Position numbers and translations under genes: made by a program. This document shows positions 34,938-44,419 of a stretch of 64,000 nucleotides of DNA, piece after piece. Origin of the DNA: Lactococcus garvieae subsp. garvieae (lineage in GTDB: Bacteria > Bacillota > Bacilli > Lactobacillales > Streptococcaceae); contig NZ_CP118950.1 in assembly GCF_029024465.1 (NCBI RefSeq), positions 1,054,001 to 1,118,000 on the forward strand, in the 5' to 3' direction. The notes under the pieces are model-generated. The model saw only the letters and a program-made list of their open reading frames with translations. It had not been told where the DNA came from and did not search any database. The stretch's first letter is position 1; each line of letters begins with the position of its first letter.

Positions 34938-35612
34938 TTATTTTCCGTTCCAGGGCCCATCCATCGGGATATAAAAATCAGTATTTTTATGGTTTTGCGT
35001 GGCTTCAGTACGCTCTTCCTTGCGCTGTTCCACAGCTTGGGTACTCATCAAGCCATCATTGCGCCAATTGCGTAAAATGGCTTTGATGTAGTTGAGCGAA
35101 ACCTTGCGGTTCACCACTGCTTCACGTAGGGCAAGTTTAATGAGCTCAAAATCGTACTTATCTTCAAACAAGAGAATACGAAGCTCTTCGCTTTGCATCG
35201 GAGTAATCATGCCCATTTCTGCTTCGAAAATATGGACCAATTCTTGCAGCTGGCTCTTACTTTGTTGTGTTGGTGCAGTTGTTTCTGCATGCTCTTCTTT
35301 AGTTAAACCATCTAATTGGTCTAATTTTTTTAAAGCTGGTGTGACATCAAAGATGGTTTCCATATCTCCAGCAATTCCGAGTAAAGTAACCTTTAAAGAG
35401 CCGAACTCTTGAAGATTGTCAATACTGCGGTTCACATCGGCAAGTTTTTTTCCTATTTTAGTTGCAATTTCACTTGGCGCTATATCACGATTTTCATATA
35501 AATAAAGCCAAACCAAAAAATCCTCTGCTGAAGGAAACACTTGAGCAAAATGCTCCAGCATAGCATGAGGAAGTACAATGTGTCCAGTCATGTAATTTTC
35601 ATAGTAGGTCAT
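34938..35612 (-). CDS. dnaD: DnaD family replication/primosome protein
   Basis: The 224-residue protein has an N-terminal winged-helix DnaD domain (VWLYLYENRDIAPSEIATKI) and a C-terminal DnaB_2/DDBH2 domain (FDLIKLALREAVVNRKVS-like, LNYIKAILRNWRNDGL). It remodels DNA and helps load the replicative helicase. DnaD next to nth is a conserved Firmicute arrangement, and the nth start is 2 bp away. Confidence 0.94.
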   Translation of the reverse strand: MTYYENYMTGHIVLPHAMLEHFAQVFPSAEDFLVWLYLYENRDIAPSEIATKIGKKLADVNRSIDNLQEFGSLKVTLLGIAGDMETIFDVTPALKKLDQLDGLTKEEHAETTAPTQQSKSQLQELVHIFEAEMGMITPMQSEELRILLFEDKYDFELIKLALREAVVNRKVSLNYIKAILRNWRNDGLMSTQAVEQRKEERTEATQNHKNTDFYIPMDGPWNGK

Positions 35613-35673
35613 AGTTCTATTTTATCATAAATGCTTCAATCAACCACAGATACATCATCATTGAGATACATAT

Positions 35674-35841
35674 TTAATTTTTAAATTTTTTGACATAGAC
35701 AAGACGCTCAACAAATGCAAAAATAATAACGATAATTACTGCAAGTGTACCATGAGAATCAACGATTCCTAATATTTTTAGAAGTGCAATAACCACAATT
35801 TCAAGTGCAATTAATACAGCGATAGCTCCTAGGTTTTTCAT
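35674..35841 (-). CDS. Small two-helix membrane protein
   Basis: A 55-residue protein starts with ATG after AAGAGGGA. Residues 4-25 (LGAIAVLIALEIVVIALLKI) and 31-46 (GTLAVIIVIIFAFVER) are hydrophobic helices, followed by a basic tail (YVKKFKN). Codon use is normal for the genome. I do not recognise the family. Confidence 0.6.
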   Translation of the reverse strand: MKNLGAIAVLIALEIVVIALLKILGIVDSHGTLAVIIVIIFAFVERLVYVKKFKN

Positions 35842-35970
35842 AAATCCCTCTTATAATTCTTTATTTTTAATAATGATTCATGTTATTTTAGCATAAGTGA
35901 TGCTATAGGATCCTACATCTTGAGACCGATTTATTGATGTTTAGTCCATTTACAAAATATGATATGGAAT

Positions 35971-36008
35971 AAAAAGGAAACTCTCATTACTAAGAGTTTC
36001 CTTTTTTA
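35971..36008 (-). terminator. Terminator after the aldo/keto reductase gene
   Basis: AAAAAGGAAACTCT/AGAGTTTCCTTTTTT is a 14-bp perfect stem. Confidence 0.9.
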
Positions 36009-36021
36009 TTGGTTGCCAATT

Positions 36022-36861
36022 TTAATCAAATTCTTCATATTCATTCGGATCTTGACCATCAATACGTCCGTCTGGTTTTTCCAGAGTATTAATCTGCGCT
36101 ACCTCATCTTCAGTTAATTCAAAATCAAAAATTGCTAGATTTTTTCGTTGATGGATCAGATTTCTAGATTTTGGAATAGGAACAATGCCACGATCTACAT
36201 GCCAACGTAGCACAATTTGACCAGCTGTCTTCCCATACTTTTCAGCAAGACTTGTGATAATAGGCTCTTCAAGGGCATCGTTTCTTCGCCCTAATGGACT
36301 CCATGCTTCCGTAATGATGCCGCGCTCAGCATTTGCTTTTACCATACGCTCTTGCACCCAATAAGGGTGAATTTCAATTTGATTGACGGCTGGAGTAACG
36401 CCTGTTTCAGTAATAATTTTGTCTAAATGCTCGGGTTCGAAGTTGGAAACACCAATGGAGCGTATTAAGCCCATTTTTTGAGCTTGAATTAAAGCCTTCC
36501 AAGCTTCCACATATAGTCCACGTTTTGGCAGGGGCCAGTGAATCAGATATAAATCAAAATACTCCAAGCCCATACGATAGAGCGATTCTTGAATCATGCC
36601 CAAAGCATCTTCATAATGATGATATTTTCCCGGTAACTTCGTCGTCACGAAAAATTCTGAACGCGGAAGACCTGAGCGACGAATGGCTTCACCGACTATC
36701 CCCTCACTGTCATAGTTGGTTGATGTATCCAAAAGACGGTAACCACTCTGGATAGCGGTCAAAACCTGATCCAGACCTTCTCCGCCACGGATCTGATAGG
36801 TTCCTAGACCCACACTTGGTATCAAATGGCCATCATTCATCGTTATTAAAGGTGTTTTCAT
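36022..36861 (-). CDS. Aldo/keto reductase
   Basis: The 279-residue NADPH-dependent reductase is an AKR5-like TIM barrel. The tetrad is visible: Asp in LLDTSTNYDSE with Tyr of NYD, Lys in VTTKLPGKYHHY and His in YLIHWPLPKRG. GVSNFEPEHL and the C-terminal IPKSRNLIHQRKNLAIFDFE bind the cofactor. It probably reduces aldehydes such as methylglyoxal or diketogluconate-type substrates. It has a strong AAGGAGGA ribosome site and stands alone. Confidence 0.94.
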   Translation of the reverse strand: MKTPLITMNDGHLIPSVGLGTYQIRGGEGLDQVLTAIQSGYRLLDTSTNYDSEGIVGEAIRRSGLPRSEFFVTTKLPGKYHHYEDALGMIQESLYRMGLEYFDLYLIHWPLPKRGLYVEAWKALIQAQKMGLIRSIGVSNFEPEHLDKIITETGVTPAVNQIEIHPYWVQERMVKANAERGIITEAWSPLGRRNDALEEPIITSLAEKYGKTAGQIVLRWHVDRGIVPIPKSRNLIHQRKNLAIFDFELTEDEVAQINTLEKPDGRIDGQDPNEYEEFD

Positions 36862-37004
36862 TCGTAAATCCTCCTTATAGTTGAATTTCCACAGAAAATA
36901 AACACATATTCTCTATATTTTCATTCTAACATAGGACAGAGTTGAAGAAAAAATACCTGTTTATTAATTTTGGGCGATAAACTTTTTAGGTTTTCTTTCC
37001 CAAA

Positions 37005-37448
37005 TTATCCTTTGCCAAACAAGGCTTTGTATTCGCCGTAGCCCTCTTCTTCTAATTTTTCAACCGGAATAAATCTTAAAGCCGCAGCATTTATACAATA
37101 ACGCAATCCTCCTTGATCTTGTGGTCCATCATTGAACACATGTCCTAAGTGAGAATCAGCCTCCTTACTTCTTACTTCCACACGATGCATGCCTAATGAG
37201 AAATCAGCTTTTTCTTTGACACCACGTTTTTCTATGGGGTGAGTAAATGACGGCCAACCACATCCAGCATCATATTTATCCGTTGAGCTAAAGAGCGGTT
37301 CCCCGCTGACAATATCAACGTAAATTCCCTCTTGATAGAAATCATCGTATTTTCCTGAAAAAGGACGTTCCGTTGCATTTTCTTGCGTCACTGCATATTC
37401 TATGTCAGACAATCTTTGCTTGAGTTCTTCTTTTGAAGGTTTTTCCAT
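37005..37448 (-). CDS. msrB: Peptide-methionine (R)-S-oxide reductase MsrB
   Basis: The 147-residue enzyme repairs R-methionine sulfoxide. The catalytic Cys is in [13 protein letters not shown]. Conserved features are [14 protein letters not shown] and [20 protein letters not shown]. The two CXXC zinc motifs seen in many MsrB proteins are absent, as in several lactic acid bacteria. The ATG at 37448 is chosen over a GTG four codons upstream because of the AAGGTGG ribosome site. It is monocistronic, not fused to MsrA. Confidence 0.94.
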   Translation of the reverse strand: MEKPSKEELKQRLSDIEYAVTQENATERPFSGKYDDFYQEGIYVDIVSGEPLFSSTDKYDAGCGWPSFTHPIEKRGVKEKADFSLGMHRVEVRSKEADSHLGHVFNDGPQDQGGLRYCINAAALRFIPVEKLEEEGYGEYKALFGKG

Positions 37449-37564
37449 GATAAACACCACCTTATCTGTTTTTCTCCCTTTATTATAGCACTCTCCCCAT
37501 AAAAAGTAGTTGGTTCTGTCTGTAATTTCTCCTTAAGCTTTCTTGTTATATTAGCATAAGGAAT

Positions 37565-37582
37565 ACCACTTATCTAAGTGGT
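37565..37582 (-). terminator. Hairpin after the rgg gene
   Basis: ACCACTTA/TAAGTGGT is a perfect stem with a weak T tract (ATTCCTTAT) on the minus strand. Confidence 0.5.
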
Positions 37583-37588
37583 GTTTCT

Positions 37589-38443
37589 TCATTTTTGAAC
37601 CCTACTTTTTAGCAATGTAATGCGTCTCACAATGACATTTTTTAATTTTATCGCGCCCACATTATCCATCACTTCGAGGCAAGCTGTTATAATTTTTTCG
37701 CCATTACTTCGACTTTCGAAAGCGTATATATAACATCCTTTTAAAACACGAGCAATCGCCTTACTTGTCAAATCCGATTCCACAGTGAGACTATTCAACC
37801 GTGATAAAACAATCCCAGCTTTTGTATCACACTCTGCTTCAATAAATACTAATTCAGCCTTGATCAAAATATTAATCAGCAATGCACGGTATTCATGAAG
37901 TGCCTTTAAGTATTTAAAAAAATTTTTATTTTTAAAAAATGTCTCGATAATATTCCAGATCAAATTTAGATTGAGCTGTTCCAACGTGTGGATGAGGATA
38001 TATAACTCATACTGCCCCCAAAGTGGTCCTACTGATAAAAGAGATTCCACTTCTTGGATTTCTTTTTCCGACAGCTGAGTGTACGTTGCTTTAGCACTTA
38101 AAGCAATCATATAGGTAGATTCATTCTCATATTCTAGGTTTTTTTCATACAGATGTTGGAGCTCTGCCTCATCTTGATTATAATATGCATTTTCAATATT
38201 TTGAAACTGTGTAATAAAATATTCAGGTAAGCCGTTATTTACAAGCAAGGAATAATCTAAAATAGTAAGATTCATACTTTCTAGAAGCGCTTCAAGTTTG
38301 TCAAAAGATACTAAAGATTTACCGTTTTCAAACTGTGAAATCGTTGCTTTAGAAACACCACTTAGTGTATTCAACTCTGATAGACTCATATTTTTTTGTA
38401 ACCTTAGGTTGCGGAATATTTTTCCATACTTACTATAAATCAT
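37589..38443 (-). CDS. Rgg/GadR/MutR-type transcriptional regulator
   Basis: The 284-residue protein has an N-terminal XRE helix-turn-helix (KNMSLSELNTLSGVSKATIS then QFENGK). A long all-helical TPR-like C-terminal domain is typical of Rgg regulators, which bind short hydrophobic peptides. Rgg proteins usually regulate a neighbouring gene and often pair with a SHP peptide gene. No clear peptide gene was found, but the 354-bp upstream region is otherwise empty and contains a 50-bp palindrome. Target genes are unknown. Confidence 0.85.
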   Translation of the reverse strand: MIYSKYGKIFRNLRLQKNMSLSELNTLSGVSKATISQFENGKSLVSFDKLEALLESMNLTILDYSLLVNNGLPEYFITQFQNIENAYYNQDEAELQHLYEKNLEYENESTYMIALSAKATYTQLSEKEIQEVESLLSVGPLWGQYELYILIHTLEQLNLNLIWNIIETFFKNKNFFKYLKALHEYRALLINILIKAELVFIEAECDTKAGIVLSRLNSLTVESDLTSKAIARVLKGCYIYAFESRSNGEKIITACLEVMDNVGAIKLKNVIVRRITLLKSRVQK

Positions 38444-38555
38444 TTTACACTAAACCCACTTTCGAGCATCCAAAGACAGATAAGTTTTATCATTATCTAC
38501 TTCACAAGCTCTCACTTTCCAAGATAAAATTATATCTTTTTTGTTCTTAGGAGTA

Positions 38556-38605
38556 TATACCAAACAGGATATGTTTAGAATTCTAAACATATCCTGTTTG
38601 GTATA
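38556..38605. repeat. Perfect 50-bp palindrome
   Basis: Each arm is 25 bp, from TATACCAAACAGGATATG to a central GAATTC, without a spacer. ATTTTTTC follows on the plus strand, so it may end a plus-strand transcript, but no plus-strand gene precedes it. Confidence 0.85.
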
Positions 38606-38713
38606 GATTTTTTCTTGTCACTGGAGGCGTCTTTTTGTTATGATTGAAAGTTATTCGAAAAGAATTTTGTTTTCTACTATTATAATAGTAACCCTTTCTC
38701 TTTAAATGCAATA

Positions 38714-38747
38714 AAAAAACGAAGTTTTGCTAAACCTCGTTTTAGTT
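38714..38747 (-). terminator. mleP terminator
   Basis: A minus-strand stem AAAACGAGGTTT/AAAACTTCGTTTT is followed by a T run. Confidence 0.7.
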
Positions 38748-38797
38748 CATTATTATTTTGTTATTATATTACTTTATTACTTTGATTGGAGGATCAA

Positions 38798-40075
38798 TTA
38801 GTAAAAGAAGCGAATGAGTATACCACCCATGATGAGGACAATGGCACCACACAAACGGTTGGCCATTTGTGCAAAGGCAATCATTTCCATACGATCAGAG
38901 GCAGAGAGAACGGCAATATTACCTGTTCCACCCATAGAGTTATTAATCATACCAGCACCGATAGCTGTTTCGACAGGGTACATACCTAAGGCAAGTCCCA
39001 AGAACCAGCTTGTCAAGCCCATCGCGATAACACTTGTCAGACAGAGCACAATAAATTGCCATGTCAAAGCAGAGCCTAGTGTGGTCAAATCAATCAATGC
39101 CAAACCAATACCTGCCAATACCGCATGTGTAAGATTGGTCATGATGATTTGGTTAAACATCACAACCGATTCTTCCAACTCTTTTGGTACAGCATCAAAG
39201 GCTTTGAGAACAAAGACGATGATAATCATAAAGGCGTATTCATGGATATTTGGGAAGAATTTATTCAAGATCACACCCACCATGAGTAGGGTAAAGGCAT
39301 ACAGCATACCGACACCAATTTTAGTGGCATCAAATTCAATTTTAGGTTTTGCAAGTTCTTCTTTTGTCGCAGAAACTAAGGTGCCGTGACCATTGTATTT
39401 TGATTTTGCAAAGATTTTAGAAATGGAGAGCGCCCCAATGATGGCAATAATATTCCCAAAAGTTACTGCGGGAGCAAGTTGAGAGAAAATTGCAGTTTGG
39501 TTACCATTGGCTAAACCATCAGCATAGATTTGTGATAAAGGTGTAATTCCGGCTCCCATACCACCAGACATCATTGGCATTGAAACATACATGACAGAGT
39601 CTGCAAAACCATTGCCAAGCAAGACACCCATACCACCAACAGCGAAGAACCCAACGACCATTGTGACCAAAGCAACAGGGATAAATTTAGCAGAAGCTTT
39701 GACAAGCAAACTTCTGTTCATTCCCAAGATTGATCCACAAATCAAGGCTGCAATATAGAAATCAAGAAAACCAAACTGACCGCCCATAAATTTGCCTACT
39801 GCATCAATCACATTTGCAGGAATGATATGGAAAAAGGATAAGAGAGTTGCACCTAACAAAGTGAAAACTGATCCACCACCCAAATATGAATTCATAATGG
39901 GTAATTTTTCACCAATAAAGTAAAGCAAGTGCCCCAACAGTACTAATAGGAGAGTAATACCCACCATGTTAAGTGGTAATTTTCCTAAACCTATTGTCAC
40001 TGCCAACACAATCATAAAAAAGGCATAGAGAGGAAGACTTATTCCTGAAATTTTTATTTCTTTTAATTTTTTCAT
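38798..40075 (-). CDS. mleP: 2-hydroxycarboxylate transporter, probably malate/lactate antiporter MleP
   Basis: The 425-residue carrier belongs to the 2HCT family (CitP/MleP/CimH). The two re-entrant GGxG loops are seen: SMPMMSGGMGAGITPLSQIY and INNSMGGTGNIAVLSASDRM. The end, MEMIAFAQMANRLCGA, contains the conserved substrate-binding Arg. Placement directly after the malolactic enzyme gene indicates exchange of malate for lactate, which builds a proton motive force. By sequence alone citrate could be considered, but the neighbour makes malate the better call. Confidence 0.92.
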   Translation of the reverse strand: MKKLKEIKISGISLPLYAFFMIVLAVTIGLGKLPLNMVGITLLLVLLGHLLYFIGEKLPIMNSYLGGGSVFTLLGATLLSFFHIIPANVIDAVGKFMGGQFGFLDFYIAALICGSILGMNRSLLVKASAKFIPVALVTMVVGFFAVGGMGVLLGNGFADSVMYVSMPMMSGGMGAGITPLSQIYADGLANGNQTAIFSQLAPAVTFGNIIAIIGALSISKIFAKSKYNGHGTLVSATKEELAKPKIEFDATKIGVGMLYAFTLLMVGVILNKFFPNIHEYAFMIIIVFVLKAFDAVPKELEESVVMFNQIIMTNLTHAVLAGIGLALIDLTTLGSALTWQFIVLCLTSVIAMGLTSWFLGLALGMYPVETAIGAGMINNSMGGTGNIAVLSASDRMEMIAFAQMANRLCGAIVLIMGGILIRFFY

Positions 40076-40092
40076 TTTAATCCATTAACCTC

Positions 40093-41715
40093 TTAGTATT
40101 TTGGATACCATTTCATCTCGCGAACGGCTTTCACCATATCTTTTTCTTGAGCTTGTGCCAAACCTTGTTCTTGAGCTTTTTTAGCTACTGCTTCTGCAAC
40201 TTTGATTGAAACATCAGCAACATATTCAAATGGAGGAAGCACAGGAGCACCAGCAGCGCCTGGATCAACAAGACCACTCAATGAGTGCGCAGCGGCACCA
40301 ATCATTTCATCAGTAAGAAGTGATGCTTCTGAAGCCAACATACCAAGTCCCAAACCAGGATAGATCAAAGCGTTATTTGCTTGACCGATTTGGTAGTCGA
40401 CACCTTTATAAGAGACAGTTCCTGAAGGAATACCTGTTGCAACAAAGGCTTTACCATCAGACCATGTAATCACTTGTTCAGCAGTTGCTTCCAATTTTTT
40501 AGTTGGATTTGAGATTGGGAAAATAACTGGGCGTTCAGTGTTGGCACACATTGCTTCAACAACTTCTTTTGTAAATGCACCTGCATCAGTTGAAGTACCT
40601 ACCAAGATAGTAGCTTTAACTGTTTTGATAACATTGGCTAAGTCTGTCATATCGCCAGCATTTGCAAAATCTGCACGTTTTTTAGCAAATGGTTTTTGTG
40701 CTGGAGTCAAATCTTCCATATCATCAAAGAGCAACCCTTGTTTATCCATCATAAAGAAATGGTTGTAGGCTTCTTCTTCTGAAAGTCCTTCACTTACCAT
40801 CTCCGCATGAACACGGTCAGCAATCCCTGCACCAGCAGAGCCACCACCGTAGCAGAGGTAAACTTGGTCTGTTAATTTTTCACCTGTGATATCAAGTGAA
40901 CCGAAGATACCACCTAAAACAACAATACCAGTTCCTTGGATATCATCGTTGAAAGTTGGAATTTCTTTTTTGTATTTGTTCAAGATATTTGCAGCATTTG
41001 AACGTCCGAAGTCTTCCCAGTGCAAGTAAAGTTTAGGGAACATTGCTTCAGCAGTTTCCACAAACTGGTCAACAAAGTCGTAATATTGGTCCCCATAAAC
41101 ACGGGCGTGACGATTTCCAAGATACATTGAATCTTCCAAGAGTTCTTTACGGTTAGTCCCTGCATCAATAACGATAGGAAGAACTGAAGCTGGATCGATA
41201 CCGGCTGCTGCAGTGTAAACCATTAATTTACCAACGGAAATATCAACACCTTGTGTTCCCCAGTCACCGATACCGAGAATTCCTTCAGCATCTGTCACAA
41301 CAATCAAACGGATATTGCGATCGCCCGCTGCATTTTTCAATGTTTCTTGAATATTTTCTGGATGGTTAATATCAAGATATGCAGCATATTGTGGATCTAC
41401 AAATAGACGGCTGTAGTTTTCAATTGTTTCAGCAATAACTGGATCATATACGATAGGGTTAAACTCTACGATATGTTGGTTAAACAAATAGTAGAACAAA
41501 GTACGGTTTGTATTGAATATTTCCATCAAGAAATGGCGTTTCTCTAAATCAGATGGTTTTTCCAAGTAATGTTGGTAAGTTTGTTCTGCTTGTTCTTCAA
41601 GTGTTTGAACATAAGGTGGCAAAAGACCAATTAAGCCAAGTTCCTTACGTTCTTCCATAGTAAATGCTGTTCCTTTATTTAAAAAAGGATTGTTTAAAAT
41701 TTCATGTGCACGCAT
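40093..41715 (-). CDS. mleS: Malolactic enzyme MleS
   Basis: The enzyme converts L-malate to L-lactate and CO2 with NAD and Mn. The 540 residues are as usual. The malic-enzyme fold shows [20 protein letters not shown], the metal-binding region [15 protein letters not shown] with [15 protein letters not shown], and the NAD motif [15 protein letters not shown]. The start is the ATG at 41715 with GGAGG eight bases before; the frame extends five codons upstream without a better start. It is co-transcribed with mleP, 17 bp downstream, and is controlled by the divergent mleR. Confidence 0.97.
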   Translation of the reverse strand: MRAHEILNNPFLNKGTAFTMEERKELGLIGLLPPYVQTLEEQAEQTYQHYLEKPSDLEKRHFLMEIFNTNRTLFYYLFNQHIVEFNPIVYDPVIAETIENYSRLFVDPQYAAYLDINHPENIQETLKNAAGDRNIRLIVVTDAEGILGIGDWGTQGVDISVGKLMVYTAAAGIDPASVLPIVIDAGTNRKELLEDSMYLGNRHARVYGDQYYDFVDQFVETAEAMFPKLYLHWEDFGRSNAANILNKYKKEIPTFNDDIQGTGIVVLGGIFGSLDITGEKLTDQVYLCYGGGSAGAGIADRVHAEMVSEGLSEEEAYNHFFMMDKQGLLFDDMEDLTPAQKPFAKKRADFANAGDMTDLANVIKTVKATILVGTSTDAGAFTKEVVEAMCANTERPVIFPISNPTKKLEATAEQVITWSDGKAFVATGIPSGTVSYKGVDYQIGQANNALIYPGLGLGMLASEASLLTDEMIGAAAHSLSGLVDPGAAGAPVLPPFEYVADVSIKVAEAVAKKAQEQGLAQAQEKDMVKAVREMKWYPKY

Positions 41716-41804
41716 TCGTACGTCCTCCAAATTTATTATTCCTATAAGAAATTCTTACAAGATGTATTTTAATACTTATAAAAAATTATAGTCAAACCTT
41801 TGGG

Positions 41805-41826
41805 TTATAATAAATATTATTTATAA
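41805..41826. promoter_or_regulatory. Candidate MleR binding dyad in the mleS-mleR intergenic region
   Basis: TTATAATAAATATTATTTATAA is nearly palindromic and lies between the divergent genes, where a LysR-type activator normally binds (T-N11-A type). Support comes from position and symmetry only, in an AT-rich stretch. Confidence 0.35.
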
Positions 41827-41878
41827 CAAATCGATAAACTTGTGATAGAATATAAGGGTCAAAGGAGCGTTTAAACTA

Positions 41879-42772
41879 ATGAATTTGCATGATTTCGAGT
41901 ATTTTAATGCCTTAGGGGACTTGTTGTCTTTTACTGCTGTTTCTAATCATTTTGGGGTAAGTCAGCCGACAATTACCTACGCCGTAAAGAGATTGGAACA
42001 ATATTATAACTGTAATTTAATATACAAAGATCCTTCTCACCGAACAGTTGTCCTAACAGATGAAGGGAAAATATTGAAAATTCATATCGAAAGTATTTTG
42101 GAAGAGTTGGCACTCACGCAAAGAGCCATCGAGCATTCTAAAAATCATCAAAATCATATTGGTTTCCCCCCTATTATTCGAGCAAAAATTCTGGCTCAAC
42201 TCTTAAACGATAAAGAGGCGATTAGCTTTTTATCTAAGTTTGATTTAGTATCGGGTGGCTCGGAGGAACTTCTGGCCAAACTTATCTCCGGCTCAATTGA
42301 TTTTAGCCTTATAGGCAGCATTGCTCCCCTGATGCACCCCAACCTTTTTGTGAAATTGCTTTACCAACGCGAATTTTATATCTTTGTCTCTAAAGATAAT
42401 CCACTTGCCTCACGTCAAGAAATTTCGTTTAAAGAAGCTTTGGATTATCCTTTTATCCTGCTTGATGAAAGTTTTGTGCATATGGAAGCTTTCCAAAATT
42501 TGAATGAAAAATACAAGAAAAAAGCAAAAGTTCTCTTTAATTTTTCGGATATCCATACTATTGGCCAACTGGTCAACTCAAATGTTGGCATAACCTTGAT
42601 GACCGATTTTCTTCCCTTTGCCGATATGGATAGTCTTATAAAGATACCACTAATACCTGAAGATAAGCAAATTTTTCATGTTCAATATGCTTATTTAAGA
42701 AGTACACTTCTCAATGCGGACTTGAAAGAATTGATTCGCTTACTGGATGAGCTAAATGAAAAAATAGATTGA
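41879..42772 (+). CDS. mleR: LysR-family regulator MleR
   Basis: The 297-residue activator has an N-terminal LysR helix-turn-helix (FTAVSNHFGVSQPTITYAVK) and a periplasmic-binding-like effector domain (from about residue 90). It is divergent from the malolactic operon with a 163-bp shared control region, as in L. lactis, where MleR activates mleS with L-malate. The ribosome site is AAAGGAG. A hairpin with T run follows at 42777. Confidence 0.93.
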   Translation: MNLHDFEYFNALGDLLSFTAVSNHFGVSQPTITYAVKRLEQYYNCNLIYKDPSHRTVVLTDEGKILKIHIESILEELALTQRAIEHSKNHQNHIGFPPIIRAKILAQLLNDKEAISFLSKFDLVSGGSEELLAKLISGSIDFSLIGSIAPLMHPNLFVKLLYQREFYIFVSKDNPLASRQEISFKEALDYPFILLDESFVHMEAFQNLNEKYKKKAKVLFNFSDIHTIGQLVNSNVGITLMTDFLPFADMDSLIKIPLIPEDKQIFHVQYAYLRSTLLNADLKELIRLLDELNEKID

Positions 42773-42776
42773 AGTG

Positions 42777-42799
42777 AAAAGAGATTCTTTCTCTTTTTT
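42777..42799 (+). terminator. mleR terminator
   Basis: AAAAGAGA/TCTCTTTTTT is a short stem with a T run. Confidence 0.75.
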
Positions 42800-42865
42800 C
42801 TTTGTTAAATTTTCTCCGTTTTTTTCACAAACTTTCGCCAACCGCATAATTCCGGAAAGAATTGT

Positions 42866-42895
42866 TTGACAAGCCCCCCTCAAAAAAGGTAAAAT
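42866..42895 (+). promoter_or_regulatory. rex promoter
   Basis: -35 TTGACA and -10 TAAAAT are 18 bp apart, about 30 bp before the rex start codon. Confidence 0.65.
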
Positions 42896-42924
42896 ATTCA
42901 CAAAGACTATGTAAAGGAGATAAC

Positions 42925-43578
42925 ATGGCTGGCTCCCAAGTTAATAAACAACTACCCAAGGCAACGGCAAAACGTTTGCCTCAATATTATCGCTTGTTCA
43001 AACTTTTAGTTGATGAACAAGTAACACGCACAAACTCACAACTTATTTCGGAAAAAATTGGTGTGGATGCAGCGACGATTCGTCGCGATTTTTCACTCTT
43101 TGGTGAGCTGGGACGTCGAGGCTATGGTTATGAAACACGCGCTTTACGTGATTTCTTTGGAGAATTACTCGGACAAGATCAAGAAACGCATATCGCACTC
43201 GTAGGAGTCGGTAACCTTGGACGCGCCCTTATTAATTATGAATTCCAAAACCGCAATAAAATGCGCGTTACCCAAGCTTATGATGTTCCAGAAAATCCAC
43301 TCGTTGGTACAACAACTTCTACAGGTGTTCCTATCTACGACATCGCTGACTTCTCTAAAAATATTAAAGATTCAAAAATCAAAACAGCAATTATTTCTGT
43401 CAATAAAGAGAACGCTCAAGAAGTCGCAGATATCCTAGTTAAATCAGGTATCAAAGGTATTCTTAACTTTTCACCCTTGCGCTTGCAAGTTCCTGAAGAT
43501 GTTGTCGTTCAGTCAATTGACTTAACGAAAGAACTTCAAACCCTCTTATTCTTTATGTCAAATAAGGACATCAAATAA
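42925..43578 (+). CDS. rex: Redox-sensing transcriptional repressor Rex
   Basis: The 217-residue repressor senses the NADH/NAD ratio. The N-terminal winged helix (TNSQLISEKIGVDAATIRRD, FSLFGELGRRGYGY) binds DNA. The Rossmann domain has LVGVGNLGRALINYEF. The ATG at 42925 is chosen because of AAAGGAGA; the frame's earlier ATG at 42862 overlaps the promoter. Rex typically controls lactate/ethanol fermentation and NADH oxidase genes. It is monocistronic and ends at a terminator. Confidence 0.96.
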   Translation: MAGSQVNKQLPKATAKRLPQYYRLFKLLVDEQVTRTNSQLISEKIGVDAATIRRDFSLFGELGRRGYGYETRALRDFFGELLGQDQETHIALVGVGNLGRALINYEFQNRNKMRVTQAYDVPENPLVGTTTSTGVPIYDIADFSKNIKDSKIKTAIISVNKENAQEVADILVKSGIKGILNFSPLRLQVPEDVVVQSIDLTKELQTLLFFMSNKDIK

Positions 43579-43595
43579 GTTGAGAGCTTAAAAAT

Positions 43596-43636
43596 AAAAA
43601 AGTACATAGGAAGGTTGACTTCCTATGTACTTTTTA
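43596..43636. terminator. Bidirectional terminator, rex / radC
   Basis: AAAAAGTACATAGGAA and its complement form a 16-bp stem with T runs on both sides. Confidence 0.9.
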
Positions 43637-44335
43637 TTCGCCCAATAAACCTTCTTCTCTAAAGCTCAAATAAGAAGCCTGGCCTGTAATGATATGATCT
43701 AAAAGTTGAATACCTAAAGCATCACATGCTTGCTTAATCTTCTGCGTGAACAGCTTATCTTGTTGGCTTGGTTGGGTAAGCCCGGAGGGATGATTATGTG
43801 CAATGATGATCCCTACAGCTAAATTTCTTACTGCATGATGTAAAATTTCCCGGGGATTGGCAATGGAATGGTTCACAGCACCAATAAAAATCGTTTTTTT
43901 CTGAATAATGCGATGCTGTGCGTCTAGGTAGATTGCGACTAAATTTTCCTGTTCAAAATCAGACATCTCATCTGCTAAACTCAACCCAAATTGGCGAGAT
44001 CCTATCACTTGTCCGTATCTTTTTCTTTGGGTCGTATGGATTCGTTTACCCAGTTCAATCATCGCCCGAATTTCCAAGGCTTTGATAGGCCCAATACCGG
44101 GAATTGCTTTCAGCTCTGTTAGAGAAGCCCGACGAAACTCTTCTAAACTGCTAAAGGTTGTCAAAACCCGTGCAGCAAGTTCCATAACATTTTCTTTTTT
44201 ACTGCCTGTTCGGAGTAAAATGGCTAAAAGTTCTTGTTCACTCAGCTTTTCTGATCCAAAAATGTTCAATCTTTCTCGGGGTCTCATCGGATATTGTTCT
44301 TCTTTAATGTGATACACGACTTTCTCCTTAATCAT
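43634..44335 (-). CDS. radC: RadC/YicR family JAB-domain protein
   Basis: The 233-residue protein has an N-terminal UPF0758 helix-hairpin-helix (SLTELKAIPGIGPIKALEIR) and a JAB/MPN domain with the JAMM zinc motif HNHPSGLTQPSQQD plus an upstream Glu. It was named for DNA repair but the role is not proven. The length is normal for the family. It ends at a shared terminator with rex. Confidence 0.93.
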   Translation of the reverse strand: MIKEKVVYHIKEEQYPMRPRERLNIFGSEKLSEQELLAILLRTGSKKENVMELAARVLTTFSSLEEFRRASLTELKAIPGIGPIKALEIRAMIELGKRIHTTQRKRYGQVIGSRQFGLSLADEMSDFEQENLVAIYLDAQHRIIQKKTIFIGAVNHSIANPREILHHAVRNLAVGIIIAHNHPSGLTQPSQQDKLFTQKIKQACDALGIQLLDHIITGQASYLSFREEGLLGE

Positions 44336-44342
44336 TTATACG

Positions 44343-44410
44343 AAAAAAGAGTGTAGGTATCACTCTTTTTTAGAACATAAAAAAAGTGGATTTTTATAAC
44401 CCACTTTTTT
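44343..44410 (-). terminator. Two tandem terminator hairpins downstream of glmS
   Basis: AAAAAGTGG/CCACTTTTTT (44380-44410) and AAAAAAGAGTG/CACTCTTTTTT (44343-44371) follow the glmS stop in series. Confidence 0.85.
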
Positions 44411-44419
44411 ATTTCGTTT

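Larger units (their letters stand above)
35613..36021. other. Intergenic region holding a small gene and a terminator
   Basis: It contains the 55-residue membrane protein gene at 35674 and a terminator; the remaining 130 bp between them show nothing else. Confidence 0.5.
38444..38797. other. Intergenic region between the rgg-type gene and mleP
   Basis: No supported gene. It contains a 50-bp perfect palindrome (38556-38605), a probable mleP terminator (38714-38747) and AT-rich sequence with possible -10 elements. Confidence 0.5.
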
